Positions 1 to 8,896 of a stretch of DNA of 41,720 nt are shown here, in pieces; position 1 is the first letter of the stretch, and each line of letters opens with the position of its first letter. A program made the translations under genes and the position numbers. Origin of the DNA: an uncultured Gammaproteobacteria bacterium. Its GTDB lineage: Bacteria > Pseudomonadota > Gammaproteobacteria > PS1 > Pseudothioglobaceae. The notes below the pieces were generated by a model, which was not told the origin of the DNA, did not search any database, and was given only the letters and a program-made list of their open reading frames with translations. The DNA lies in NCBI GenBank assembly GCA_913054335.1, contig CAJXHL010000006.1, positions 1 to 41,720 on the forward strand, written 5' to 3'.

Positions 1-7
1 AAGTTGG

Positions 8-34
8 ATAGCTGTTTCCAATACAGCTATTTTT
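8..34 (+). terminator. Rho-independent terminator of a gene left of the window
   Basis: A perfect 8-bp stem (ATAGCTGT at 8-15 pairing with ACAGCTAT at 23-30) with a 7-nt loop is followed directly by TTTT at 31-34. The T-run lies only on the plus-strand side, so it ends a plus-strand gene that lies outside the window, not the minus-strand aminotransferase. Confidence 0.7.
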
Positions 35-112
35 CATTACCGAAACAGTGTCAATAACCTTCTGACCAGTAAAAGAGTTATTTTGGTATTGAGTTTAGTT
101 TGGCTTTAGAGC

Positions 113-1495
113 CTAAATTCCAAACTTTTTTTGTACTTTTGTGGCGCCAATAACAACCGCAGTAACTATATTGTCAATTTGTTGTTCTGTGATAACAAAG
201 CTTGGTGATATTCCTATTGTATTTGCAGAAGGCAGTCCTCTTAATAACACTTTTTCCTCTCGAATGGCGTTTTGCAGTAATGGCGCTGCTTTGTCTACAC
301 TATCAAAAAATGTTTTTGGTGATTTGCTTTTGACAATTTGTAAACCAGCCAGCAGTCCAGCGCCTCTAACCTCGCCAATGATTGGGCAACCACTCAGTTT
401 TTCTTTGAGTTGAGCATGCATGTAGGCGCCCATTTCTTTGGCGCGTTCTACAAGGTTTTCTCGCTCAAGTATTTCAATATTTTTCAGTGCAACAGCACAA
501 CCTGTTGGGTGGCCACTGTAGGTATAGCCATGGAAAAATACACCCATGTCGTCCGCCGTTTCTACCAAAACATCCCAAACTTTATCACCAATAAAAAGTG
601 CTGATAGTGGGAAGTAGCCTGACGTTAAGCCTTTGGCTGTTGTCATAAGGTCGGGCTTAAACCCGTAGTATTGGTGGGCAAACCATTCGCCTGTACGGCC
701 GAAGCCAGTAATAACTTCATCGGCCAATAGCAAAACATCGTACTTATCACAAAGCTTTCGCAAGCCTTGAAAGTAACCCTGTGGTGGCGTGATGACACCA
801 CCGGCACCGTAAATTGGTTCCGCAAAAAATGCAGCAACTGTGTCTGCACCATCATTTAGAATGATTGTCTCGATTTCATCAAGCATACGCTTAGTAAACT
901 GTGCTTCTGTTTCACCCTCTTTGCCATCAACATAGAAATGTGGTTTTGGCGCTCTTAAAACACCTGTAATGGGCAAATCAAAAGCTGTGTGAAATGAAGG
1001 GATGCCGGTTAGGCTGGCGGCAGCGAGTGTAGTGCCGTGGTAAGCATTAACCCTTGCAATGATTTTCTTTTTCTCAGGTTTGCCTCTAAGATTGTTATAG
1101 TAGCGCACCAGTTTGATGGCTGTGTCGATACAATCAGAGCCTGAAGTACCGTAATGCACTCTAGAAAAAATGCCACGTGTAAGATCTAACAGTTTTTCAC
1201 TGAGCTCAATCTGTGGCGTATTTGAAGTGCCGGCAAAGCTGTGTGCATAGCCCATAGAGCTAGCACTATCAAGCATTGCTTGACCAAGTTCTTCCCTACC
1301 GTAGCCAACATTAACGCACCACAAGCCGGACATGCCATCAATCATTTGACCGTCATTGTGCGTCGTGATGCTTGCACCTTTGCCTTCCAAACAAATACTT
1401 GTGCCGTTATTTAGTACATCGTTGATTGATGAGGCAGGATGAAAAATAGACTTTTGATTAATTTCGACTAAATCGTCGTATTGTTTTGTTGTCAT
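113..1495 (-). CDS. Class III PLP-dependent aminotransferase (omega-amino acid/diamine type)
   Basis: 460 aa, the usual length for the omega-transaminase branch of class III aminotransferases, which move an amino group from a terminal amine (putrescine, beta-alanine and similar) to a keto acid such as pyruvate, using PLP in the cytoplasm. Visible motifs are the phosphate-contact region YGTSGSDCIDTAIK (about 115-128), the ring-nitrogen Asp in LLLADEVITGFGRTG (D259) and the Schiff-base lysine in TTAKGLTSGY (K288). It diverges from the M20-astADB operon across a 174-nt gap. AstC, the succinylornithine transaminase absent from that operon, is also class III but is shorter (about 400 aa) and ArgD-like, so this protein is not an obvious AstC. 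It could still serve as the amine transaminase of the same arginine/putrescine metabolism. The family is sure; the substrate is unknown. Confidence 0.85.
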   Translation of the reverse strand: MTTKQYDDLVEINQKSIFHPASSINDVLNNGTSICLEGKGASITTHNDGQMIDGMSGLWCVNVGYGREELGQAMLDSASSMGYAHSFAGTSNTPQIELSEKLLDLTRGIFSRVHYGTSGSDCIDTAIKLVRYYNNLRGKPEKKKIIARVNAYHGTTLAAASLTGIPSFHTAFDLPITGVLRAPKPHFYVDGKEGETEAQFTKRMLDEIETIILNDGADTVAAFFAEPIYGAGGVITPPQGYFQGLRKLCDKYDVLLLADEVITGFGRTGEWFAHQYYGFKPDLMTTAKGLTSGYFPLSALFIGDKVWDVLVETADDMGVFFHGYTYSGHPTGCAVALKNIEILERENLVERAKEMGAYMHAQLKEKLSGCPIIGEVRGAGLLAGLQIVKSKSPKTFFDSVDKAAPLLQNAIREEKVLLRGLPSANTIGISPSFVITEQQIDNIVTAVVIGATKVQKKFGI

Positions 1496-1584
1496 AACGA
1501 GAGATGCTGTGTCTTGGAAACTACTAATTCATAGATTATAGACGAAATAACATCATCTAATTATGTCATTAAGAGGTGTAAATA

Positions 1585-1612
1585 TTAATAAAATTCTTTA
1601 ATTACGTATAAT
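1585..1612 (+). promoter_or_regulatory. Candidate sigma-70 promoter of the M20-astADB operon
   Basis: A perfect TATAAT at 1607-1612 lies 16 nt downstream of a weak -35-like TTAATA (1585-1590), about 57 nt upstream of the M20 start codon. The whole 174-nt divergent gap (1496-1669) is very AT-rich, and I could not recognise a convincing ArgR box in it. Confidence 0.4.
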
Positions 1613-1669
1613 AATCAGAAATATATAACTTATATGCAATAATATTAAGAAATAAGTAAAAAAATCATT

Positions 1670-2920
1670 ATGATTGAAGTATCACAGAAAGTAAACCAAA
1701 TATTTGATGGTGTTGATGAGCAGCAGGGTGACATGTTGGCTGAGCTTATTACATGGTGTGATATGAATACTGGTAGCACTAATTATGCTGGTTTGATGCA
1801 ATTATCTGAAGTATTGCTTGCCAAATTATCCGTGTTTGGCGAGGCTGAATTTGTCTCTTTGCCAGATCGAGTTGTTGTAAACGATCAAGGCGAAGAAGTG
1901 TCTTTTCAATCACCACCCATTGTTAGATTGGTCTTGGAGCGTGAGCACAAGCCATCGGTATTGTTGGTTGGTCATTACGATACAGTCTACGATAAAGAGC
2001 ACGCTTTTCAGATTTGTACAGATCTTAGCAATGGACTGATAAACGGCCCCGGCATTGCTGATTTAAAGGGCGGCTTGTCGGTTATGTTTAAAGCGCTCGA
2101 ATGTCTTCAATCTGCTGGCTTGCTGGACGAAATTGGCATTGAAGTTCTGTTAAACCCTGACGAAGAAATTGGTTCGCCTTGTTCGGGCGCATATTTAGTT
2201 GAGCGTGCCAAGTACCACGATGTTGGCCTTATTTTTGAGCCCTCCTTACCAGATGGTACTTTAGTGGGGGAGCGCAAAGGTTCGGGTAATTTCACGGTAC
2301 GAGTCAACGGCAAAGCTGCCCACGCCGGTCGTGATATTGAGTCTGGTCGAAACGCCCTTGTGCACTTAACAAAACTATTTAATGAAATTAACGAGCTGCA
2401 TGGGCAGAAAGATGGCCTGACTGTTAATATTGCCAGTATCCAGGGTGGCGGCGCTCTTAATGTGGTGCCAGATTTGGCTGTTGGTCGTTTTAATTGCCGC
2501 ATTGAGAGCAATAATGATATTGCCTGGCTAGAAGAGCAGCTTGCATTAATGACCTCAGAATACAACTCAGTTGAAGGTTATCAAGTAGCACTTTTTGGTG
2601 GCATTACTAGACGGCCAAAACCACTCACCAAAGCCAATCAAAATTTACAAAACTTTATTACTGAAACGGGCAACTTGTTAGGAATAGACGTTGCCTATCG
2701 AGCAACTGGCGGCGTTTGCGATGGCAATAACCTATCACAAAGTGGTCTGCCGAATGTTGATACGCTAGGTGTTCGTGGTGGTGATATTCACAGCATTAAC
2801 GAATACATGGTGATTGATAGTTTGGCAGAGCGAACCAAGTTTGTCGCATTGATATTGATGCGTATGGCACAAGGTGAATTCGATTTTATTCGCGACAGCG
2901 AAAAATTAAATAAGGCTTAA
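1670..2920 (+). CDS. M20-family zinc deacylase/peptidase leading the AST operon
   Basis: 416 aa M20 metallohydrolase (relatives: ArgE, DapE, carboxypeptidase G2). The metal and catalytic set is complete: H102 and D104 in GHYDTVY, bridging D131 in GIADLKGG, catalytic E165 and metal E166 in NPDEEIGS, E190 in FEPS, and H374 in GGDIHSIN. The dimerisation-domain histidine is H218 (KAAHAG). No signal peptide is seen, so it is cytoplasmic. It ends 3 nt before astA, so the two are surely cotranscribed. The AST pathway ends with removal of succinate from N-succinylglutamate, normally by AstE, an M14-type enzyme not found here. M20 enzymes include a true desuccinylase (DapE), so I infer that this protein may replace AstE. 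Alternatives are an N-acyl-amino acid hydrolase or a dipeptidase feeding arginine. The ribosome-binding site is weak. Confidence 0.85.
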   Translation: MIEVSQKVNQIFDGVDEQQGDMLAELITWCDMNTGSTNYAGLMQLSEVLLAKLSVFGEAEFVSLPDRVVVNDQGEEVSFQSPPIVRLVLEREHKPSVLLVGHYDTVYDKEHAFQICTDLSNGLINGPGIADLKGGLSVMFKALECLQSAGLLDEIGIEVLLNPDEEIGSPCSGAYLVERAKYHDVGLIFEPSLPDGTLVGERKGSGNFTVRVNGKAAHAGRDIESGRNALVHLTKLFNEINELHGQKDGLTVNIASIQGGGALNVVPDLAVGRFNCRIESNNDIAWLEEQLALMTSEYNSVEGYQVALFGGITRRPKPLTKANQNLQNFITETGNLLGIDVAYRATGGVCDGNNLSQSGLPNVDTLGVRGGDIHSINEYMVIDSLAERTKFVALILMRMAQGEFDFIRDSEKLNKA

Positions 2921-2923
2921 GAA

Positions 2924-3949
2924 ATGCAAATTGTACGTCCAATTCAGACCCAAGATTTAGACAAGCTGTTTGAATTGGCCTCCAAAACGGGCGGCGGCAT
3001 GACCTCTATGCCGGCCGATTTAGATTTACTTGAAAGACGCATCAAAACAAGTGTTGAGTCCTGCAATGGCAATTTAAATGGTGACAGCGCCAAAACTTTT
3101 TTTATGGTTTTAGAAGATGTTAATAGCGGTGATTTGGTTGGTACAACAGCCATTTATACGAATATTGGGCGAGAGAATCCCTTCTACTCGTACAAAGTAA
3201 TGCGTGTCACCCAACGTTGCGCTGAACTGGACAAAATCCAAGAAACAAAATTGTTAACACTGACCAATGACTACACTGGTACAACAGAGATTGGATCTTT
3301 GTTTTTATTGCCTGAATACCGTTTTGGCGGTAATGGTTCTTTGTTATCTCGTTCTCGCTATATGATCATGCACAATCACCCCGATTACTTTGATGACAAA
3401 ATTATTGCCGAAATGCGTGGCTATCGAGATGAAAATGATCGCTCGCCCGTTTGGGATCATTTGGGTGTGCACTTTTTTGGTATGGCCTTTGATGAGGCGG
3501 ATATTATGTCGGGCATAGGCAACAACAGTTTTATTGCAGATTTGATGCCAAAATATCCGATTTATATTGACTTATTACAGCCACAGGCGAGAGAGGCAAT
3601 AGGCAAGATATTTAGCGCAACTGCACCAGCACTCCGGATGCTGAAAAAAGAAGGCTTTCACTACAATGATTACGTTGATATTTTTGATGGTGGGCCAACG
3701 GTTGAGGTCTATAGAGAAAATATTGCCACCATAAAGAATACAAAAACATTGACAATTTCTGGATTTAAAGATTTACCCGAGACCAAAAATAAAATGCTTG
3801 TTTCAACGAGGTCGTTGATTGATTTCAAAGCGTGTTTAGCAGACGTACTAATTGAGAACGACAATGTTATCATTAGTGAATCGTTGGCAATTATTTTGGG
3901 TGCTGGACTTGGCGAACAACTGTCAATAGCACCTGGTAGAGTGGAATAA
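2924..3949 (+). CDS. astA: Arginine N-succinyltransferase
   Basis: 341 aa, the standard AstA length. It transfers succinyl from succinyl-CoA to the alpha-amino group of arginine, the first step of the ammonia-producing AST pathway. Recognisable family blocks are the N-terminal IRPIQTQDL-like start, GGGMTSMPAD (about 24-33), the central FYSYKVMR region, and EIGSLFLLPEYR followed by GNGSLLSRSRYM (about 123-147), the GNAT-like acyl-CoA region. It starts 3 nt after the M20 gene and ends 5 nt before astD, inside a compact operon. Confidence 0.95.
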   Translation: MQIVRPIQTQDLDKLFELASKTGGGMTSMPADLDLLERRIKTSVESCNGNLNGDSAKTFFMVLEDVNSGDLVGTTAIYTNIGRENPFYSYKVMRVTQRCAELDKIQETKLLTLTNDYTGTTEIGSLFLLPEYRFGGNGSLLSRSRYMIMHNHPDYFDDKIIAEMRGYRDENDRSPVWDHLGVHFFGMAFDEADIMSGIGNNSFIADLMPKYPIYIDLLQPQAREAIGKIFSATAPALRMLKKEGFHYNDYVDIFDGGPTVEVYRENIATIKNTKTLTISGFKDLPETKNKMLVSTRSLIDFKACLADVLIENDNVIISESLAIILGAGLGEQLSIAPGRVE

Positions 3950-3954
3950 AATCT

Positions 3955-5430
3955 ATGATTAATAATGCATGCTATATAAATGGGCAGTGGATTCTGGGTA
4001 GGGGTAGTGAATTTTCCTCCATCAATCCTGCAGACGGCTCATTAGAGTGGCAAGGTCGCTCAGCCGATCCAGATCAAGTCACTGAGGCCGCTCAAGCGGC
4101 AAGAGGCGCATTGGATTCTTGGATGGATTTGGGCTATGAAAAAAGGGCCGAAATCGTAGGTCAATACGCTGAATTGCTAAAAGAAAGCACTCAAGAATTG
4201 GCAGAGATGATCAGTCGAGAAATGGGTAAACCTTTATGGGACAGCCTCACTGAGGTTGGCGCCATGATTGGTAAGATTGCATTGAGTGAAAAAGCGTATC
4301 AACAACGCACCGGCTATCAATTGAACGAAGCTGAGGCTTTTAATAATGTGCTGCGTCATAAAGCTCATGGAGTTATCGCTGTCTACGGCCCTTATAATTT
4401 CCCTGGCCATTTGCCAAATGGTCACATTGTGCCAGCGTTATTAGCAGGTAATACAGTGCTGTTCAAGCCGAGTGAAATTACACCAAAAATAGGTGAAATG
4501 ATGATGGTTCTTTGGGAAAAATCCGGCCTGCCAAAGGGTGTTCTTAATTTAATACAGGGTGAAAAAGAAGTTGGTATTGCGCTTGCAAGTGCTGACATTG
4601 ATGGCCTTTTCTTTACTGGTTCGTCTCAAGTTGGTAAGCTTCTTCACAGAAATTTTGGTGGTAGACCAGAAATTAATTTGGCCTTGGAGATGGGCGGTAA
4701 TAATCCGCTTATTGTCTCAAATGTTAATGATTTAGAGGCGGCCTGTTACCATATTATTCAGTCTGCTTTCATCACCTCTGGCCAGCGCTGCACTTGTGCC
4801 CGTCGCCTGATTTTGCCAGATGGTGATGACAAGGCTGACGCACTATTGATAAAACTTGTACAAATGACGAAAGACTTAAGGGTCGGTCTGTGGAATGATG
4901 CCAAAGAGCCATATATGGGGCCAGTGGTCAGTGGCAGTGTTGCAAGTCATTACCTCTCAGCAGTGGACGACTTAGTTGAGCGAGGCGCAGAGCCCTGTTT
5001 AATGCCAATGCAACTTAGAGGTGTTGACGCCTTAGTCACGCCGGCTATTATCGATGTGACCAATGTCGAGGATATTGAAGACGAAGAAGTCTTTGCGCCG
5101 CTTTTGCAAGTTTATCGAGTAAAAGATTTTGACGCTGCTATTGCCACAGCTAATAACACAAAATACGGCCTATCTGCGGGCGTGATTTCGGATGATAGAG
5201 AGCTCTATGAGCGTTACTTGCGCCGCTCACGCGCAGGTATCATTAATTTTAATCGACAAACAACGGGAGCCAGTGGCGCAGCGCCATTTGGCGGTATTGG
5301 TGCGAGTGGTAATCATCGTCCGAGTGCATTTTATGCGCCTGATTATTGTGCTTATCCAATCGCTTCTGTTGAGGTCGATGACGTGGTTATGCCAGCGCAA
5401 TTACCACAGGGTTTTTCTAAGGACAGTTGA
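3955..5430 (+). CDS. astD: N-succinylglutamate 5-semialdehyde dehydrogenase
   Basis: 491 aa aldehyde dehydrogenase of the AstD group, oxidising N-succinylglutamate semialdehyde to N-succinylglutamate with NAD+. The catalytic cysteine is C279 in the AstD-typical SGQRCTCARR, the general base is E245 in LALEMGGNN, and the coenzyme-binding FTGSSQVG sits at about 220-227. The N-terminal NPADGSLEW and the GPYNFPGHLPNGHI block (145-158) are also AstD-like. It lies between astA (5-nt gap) and astB (3-nt gap). In this operon it acts after a transaminase step for which no astC is present locally. Confidence 0.95.
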   Translation: MINNACYINGQWILGRGSEFSSINPADGSLEWQGRSADPDQVTEAAQAARGALDSWMDLGYEKRAEIVGQYAELLKESTQELAEMISREMGKPLWDSLTEVGAMIGKIALSEKAYQQRTGYQLNEAEAFNNVLRHKAHGVIAVYGPYNFPGHLPNGHIVPALLAGNTVLFKPSEITPKIGEMMMVLWEKSGLPKGVLNLIQGEKEVGIALASADIDGLFFTGSSQVGKLLHRNFGGRPEINLALEMGGNNPLIVSNVNDLEAACYHIIQSAFITSGQRCTCARRLILPDGDDKADALLIKLVQMTKDLRVGLWNDAKEPYMGPVVSGSVASHYLSAVDDLVERGAEPCLMPMQLRGVDALVTPAIIDVTNVEDIEDEEVFAPLLQVYRVKDFDAAIATANNTKYGLSAGVISDDRELYERYLRRSRAGIINFNRQTTGASGAAPFGGIGASGNHRPSAFYAPDYCAYPIASVEVDDVVMPAQLPQGFSKDS

Positions 5431-5433
5431 CCG

Positions 5434-6792
5434 ATGAGCTATATTGAATACAATTTTGATGGTCTAGTTGGGCTCTCTCACCACTATGGCGGACACAGTT
5501 TTGGTAATGTTGCTTCCGGCGCGAATAAAGCCGCCGCATCCAACCCTAAACAAGCTGCCCTGCAAGGGCTGAAAAAAGCCAAAACGTTGGCACAAATGGG
5601 CTTGGAATCTGGCGTTTGGGGTCAGGCAATTTTACCGCCGCAGGAGCGTCCGTTTTTGCCAGCTTTAAGGAAGCTAGGTTTCTCAGGCTCTAATGCTGAT
5701 GTCATCAGTCAATCGGCAAAATCCTACCCTCAAATTTTTGCCAAAACTTGCTCCGCAGCAAGCATGTGGACAGCCAATGCAGCGACAATCTCACCATCCT
5801 TGGATACCGCCGATTCTAAGGTGCACTTTACGCCGGCTAACTTAGTGGCAATGTATCACCGTAGTCTTGAACATGAAACAACAGGCAATGTACTGCAAGC
5901 TATTTTTGCAGATTCGCGTTATTTCTCGCACCACAAGGCGTTGCCTCAAAACATGATTTATGGCGATGAAGGCGCGGCCAACCATACGCGTTTTTACAGC
6001 GATCACTCGAATTCAGGTGTTGAATTTTTTGTTTATGGCGCAGAGTCTTATGCAAGTTCCCCAAATTCAGTTAAGCCAAGCAATTACCCAGCCAGACAAA
6101 CTCTTGAAGCGTCTTCGATTATTGCTCGAAATCACACGCTTAGCTTAGATAAAGTGGTATTTGCGCAACAACATCCGGATGCAATCGATGCGGGTGTGTT
6201 CCATAACGATGTCATTGCTGTCGGCCATGGTAATTTCATGATGTGTCATGAAATGGCTTTCTTAAACAAAGAAGCAATTTATGCCAAGCTTAAATCTACT
6301 TTTACAGGCGATTTTTATATTCATGAAGTGAGCAATGAAGACCTGCCAATTGAGGATGTGGTTTCCAGTTATATGTTTAATTCTCAAATAATTGGCGACG
6401 CTGAAAGCGGCATGTTTATTATTGCCCCTCAAGAGTGCGCTGATAATTCTAGAGTCAAAGCTGCAATTGACAAAATTGTTGAGGGTGAGAACCCAATTAA
6501 AGGTGTGCATTTTTTCGATGTCAAACAAAGCATGAGAAACGGCGGCGGCCCAGCGTGCCTTCGTTTGCGTGTGTTGTTATCGCAACAAGAAATCGATGCA
6601 GTCTCAGCGCGTGTCGTGCTTGACGATTCACTGTACTCAGATTTAACAACCTGGATCGGGGCGCATTATCGCGATCAGTTGACAATTAGCGACATGGTAG
6701 ATCCACAGTTTTATGAAGAAGGTTGCACGGCACTTGACGAACTTACACAAATCATGCGGCTCGGCTCAGTTTACGATTTCCAGAAGATCTGA
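5434..6792 (+). CDS. astB: N-succinylarginine dihydrolase
   Basis: 452 aa member of the amidinotransferase-like fold. It hydrolyses N2-succinylarginine to N2-succinylornithine, CO2 and two ammonia. The catalytic triad known from E. coli AstB is present: Glu179 in GDEGAANHTRF, His257 in GVFHNDV and Cys375 in NGGGPACLRLR. The N-terminus LVGLSHHYGGHSFGN is characteristic. It is the last gene of the operon and converges on the DAHP synthase gene with only 11 nt between the stop codons. I see no terminator hairpin in that gap. Confidence 0.95.
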   Translation: MSYIEYNFDGLVGLSHHYGGHSFGNVASGANKAAASNPKQAALQGLKKAKTLAQMGLESGVWGQAILPPQERPFLPALRKLGFSGSNADVISQSAKSYPQIFAKTCSAASMWTANAATISPSLDTADSKVHFTPANLVAMYHRSLEHETTGNVLQAIFADSRYFSHHKALPQNMIYGDEGAANHTRFYSDHSNSGVEFFVYGAESYASSPNSVKPSNYPARQTLEASSIIARNHTLSLDKVVFAQQHPDAIDAGVFHNDVIAVGHGNFMMCHEMAFLNKEAIYAKLKSTFTGDFYIHEVSNEDLPIEDVVSSYMFNSQIIGDAESGMFIIAPQECADNSRVKAAIDKIVEGENPIKGVHFFDVKQSMRNGGGPACLRLRVLLSQQEIDAVSARVVLDDSLYSDLTTWIGAHYRDQLTISDMVDPQFYEEGCTALDELTQIMRLGSVYDFQKI

Positions 6793-6803
6793 CCAATAGC
6801 TAT

Positions 6804-7853
6804 CTAGCTACTTGAAATTTGCTCTCTTAATTTTCTGAGGACGTTTTCGGTCTCCGCCCAGTCAATACAGCCGTCAGTCACTGATACGCCGTATTGCATT
6901 TGGCTTAAATCGTCTGGAATGGATTGGTTGCCAGCAAAAAGATTGCTTTCAATCATAATGCCGAAAAGCGATGTACTACCATCAGCAATTTGTTGTCCAA
7001 CATCGCTAACCACTTGCCCTTGAAGACGGTAGTCTTTACTAGAATTGCCGTGTGAACAATCTACCATGATGCGTTCAGGTAAGCTGTTGTTTTTTAGCAT
7101 ATCGGCGCAATTTGCAACGTCTTCCTTGCTGTAGTTTGGCGTTTTGCCGCCTCTTAGAACAATGTGTGAAGCTTTATTGCCCTTTGCTCTAAATGTTGAG
7201 ATTTGACCTTCATCATTAATGCCTAAAAAACTCTGTGGTGATGAGCATGCTTTAATCGCGTTAATTGCCATGTCAAGATTACCATCCGTGCCGTTTTTAA
7301 AGCCAACGGCCATAGATAAGCCACTAGACATTTCTCTGTGAGTTTGAGATTCGGTTGTTCTTGCACCAATCGCGCACCACGAGACTAAATCTGCCAAGTA
7401 TTGAGGTGTAATAGGGTTGAGCGCTTCAGTTGCTGCTGGTATACCAAGATCGGCCAGCCAAGTGAGGAACTCCCGACTTTGATATAAGCCCTTGTCAACA
7501 TCAAGCGAATTATCCATATCAGGATCACTGATCAAACCTTTCCAGCCAATTGTTGTTCTTGGTTTTTCAAAATAAACACGCATTACCAAATAAAGAGAAT
7601 CCTTCACTTCTTCCTGAAGTACTTGTAATTTATTGGCATATTCTTTCGCGGCATCAAGATCATGAATTGAGCAGGGCCCGATAATCACCATTAAGCGCTT
7701 GTCCTCGCCTGAAAGAATGCTGTTGACAGTTGCGCGACTTGCAAGAATATTGGCCCTGCCTTGAGTGCTGATTGGCAGTTGTTCACTCAATGCATTGGGT
7801 GAAGCAATCACCGCTTCGCTTTGGATATTGGTGTTGTGAATTCGATTATTCAT
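6804..7853 (-). CDS. Class I 3-deoxy-7-phosphoheptulonate (DAHP) synthase, AroF/G/H type
   Basis: 349 aa. It condenses phosphoenolpyruvate and erythrose 4-phosphate, the first step of the shikimate pathway to aromatic amino acids. Conserved blocks are IIGPCSIHD with metal ligand C61, FEKPRTT (about 95-101), GWKGLISDPDMDNS, GARTTESQTHRE, GFKNGTDG, RGGKTPNYS and DCSHGNSSK. Length and blocks match the feedback-regulated E. coli AroF/AroG/AroH isozymes. The N-terminus, where the feedback effector binds, is too divergent for me to say which aromatic amino acid inhibits it. It is a single gene; 233 nt separate it from nagB upstream on the same strand. Confidence 0.93.
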   Translation of the reverse strand: MNNRIHNTNIQSEAVIASPNALSEQLPISTQGRANILASRATVNSILSGEDKRLMVIIGPCSIHDLDAAKEYANKLQVLQEEVKDSLYLVMRVYFEKPRTTIGWKGLISDPDMDNSLDVDKGLYQSREFLTWLADLGIPAATEALNPITPQYLADLVSWCAIGARTTESQTHREMSSGLSMAVGFKNGTDGNLDMAINAIKACSSPQSFLGINDEGQISTFRAKGNKASHIVLRGGKTPNYSKEDVANCADMLKNNSLPERIMVDCSHGNSSKDYRLQGQVVSDVGQQIADGSTSLFGIMIESNLFAGNQSIPDDLSQMQYGVSVTDGCIDWAETENVLRKLREQISSS

Positions 7854-8086
7854 ACTATTTTTGCAATTCTATTGACTAGTCCTCATGAAGACCACATTTT
7901 AAACGTAAAGCTGAGTTATGAGGAGTGCTAACGACGATTTTACAAAACTTACACCTAAAGGCAGGCTTCGCACTGCTAAACAGTACTAGATTCAGCTATC
8001 ATGAGGCTCTGATATTTCCCCACATCACCAAAAGTTGTCTTCATATTTCTTGGATTTGTTAAAGCGATGCAAAGAGAATATAGTTG

Positions 8087-8896
8087 TTAATTTGCGTTGA
8101 TTTTAGGATCTATTCGATCTGAAGTTGAATTTAGATGCATTGATTCTGAATGCACATAGTATTCAGAGAGTTGGAGATTGGCAGCCGCCGCTTCGTCAAC
8201 AACGACCACAGTATTATTATGCAATTGCAGTGCACTGGCTGGACAAAAAGCTGAAATCGGCCCTTCAACCATATCCACCACGGCTTTTTTCTTGTTATCA
8301 CCGGTAACAATGAGTAGAATTTTCTTAGACTGCAGAATGGTTCCGATCCCCATTGTAATGGCGAGTGAAGGTTGAAATTCTGACGGATCAAAGAAGCGCG
8401 AATTGCTTTCGATAGTTTTTTTGGTTAGTGTTTTAATGCGTGTTTTTGAGCTTAAACTGGAGGTTGGTTCGTTAAATCCAATATGGCCGTTATTACCAAG
8501 TCCTAACAATTGAAGATCAATGCCACCCTGTTTTGTTATTAGAGATTCATAGTTAGCAGAGCACTCTTTAAAATCATTGTTTATGCATTCGGGAAAATTG
8601 ATATTTTGAATATCAATATCAATATGTTGAAATAAATGCTCATTCATAAAATATCGATAACTCTGTGAGTGATTATGCTTTAAGCCAACATATTCATCAA
8701 GATTAAAAGTACTGACGTGTTTAAAGCTTAGTTCACCCTTTCTGTATTTTTCGATAAGAATTTCATAAGTGGCAAGCGGTGAACTACCAGTTGCAAGCCC
8801 TAAGACGGATCTTGATTTTTTTTTAATGACATCAGAAATAATGTCAGCAGCAAAACGACTAACTTCTAATTCTGTTGGCAGGATGACAATCCTCAT
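8087..8896 (-). CDS. nagB: Glucosamine-6-phosphate deaminase
   Basis: 269 aa, the normal NagB length. It converts glucosamine 6-phosphate to fructose 6-phosphate and ammonia. Visible: LGLATGSSPLATYE phosphate-binding loop (about 32-44), FNLDEYVGL with the proton-transfer Asp D67 (Asp72 of E. coli), and GLGNNGHIGFNEP (about 132-144) with H138 and E143. The residue matching E. coli Asp141 is Asn136; as far as I recall, Asn there also occurs in functional Bacillus NagB, so this need not mean loss of activity. The RIKTLT allosteric-region segment is present. Its start overlaps the nagA stop by 4 nt (ATGA), so it is translationally coupled. Confidence 0.95.
   Translation of the reverse strand: MRIVILPTELEVSRFAADIISDVIKKKSRSVLGLATGSSPLATYEILIEKYRKGELSFKHVSTFNLDEYVGLKHNHSQSYRYFMNEHLFQHIDIDIQNINFPECINNDFKECSANYESLITKQGGIDLQLLGLGNNGHIGFNEPTSSLSSKTRIKTLTKKTIESNSRFFDPSEFQPSLAITMGIGTILQSKKILLIVTGDNKKKAVVDMVEGPISAFCPASALQLHNNTVVVVDEAAAANLQLSEYYVHSESMHLNSTSDRIDPKINAN

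Noticed and set aside
2107-2565. Long minus-strand open frame (152 codons) inside the M20 gene
   Set aside because: It lies fully opposite a gene with a complete catalytic set and is rich in Ser/Arg/Pro as expected of an antisense shadow. It matches no family.
6793-6810. TAGCTA repeat between astB and the DAHP synthase as a bidirectional terminator
   Set aside because: The repeat units are 2 nt apart, too close to form a hairpin, and there is no T-run.
7854-8086. TrpR or TyrR operator upstream of the DAHP synthase
   Set aside because: I looked for the palindromic boxes and saw only partial resemblances that do not reach the consensus. No operator is claimed in this 233-nt gap.
8467-8510. 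NagB residue Asn136 where E. coli has catalytic-site Asp141
   Set aside because: All other NagB residues are present and Asn at this place is, to my knowledge, found in active bacterial NagB proteins, so this is not evidence of inactivation.
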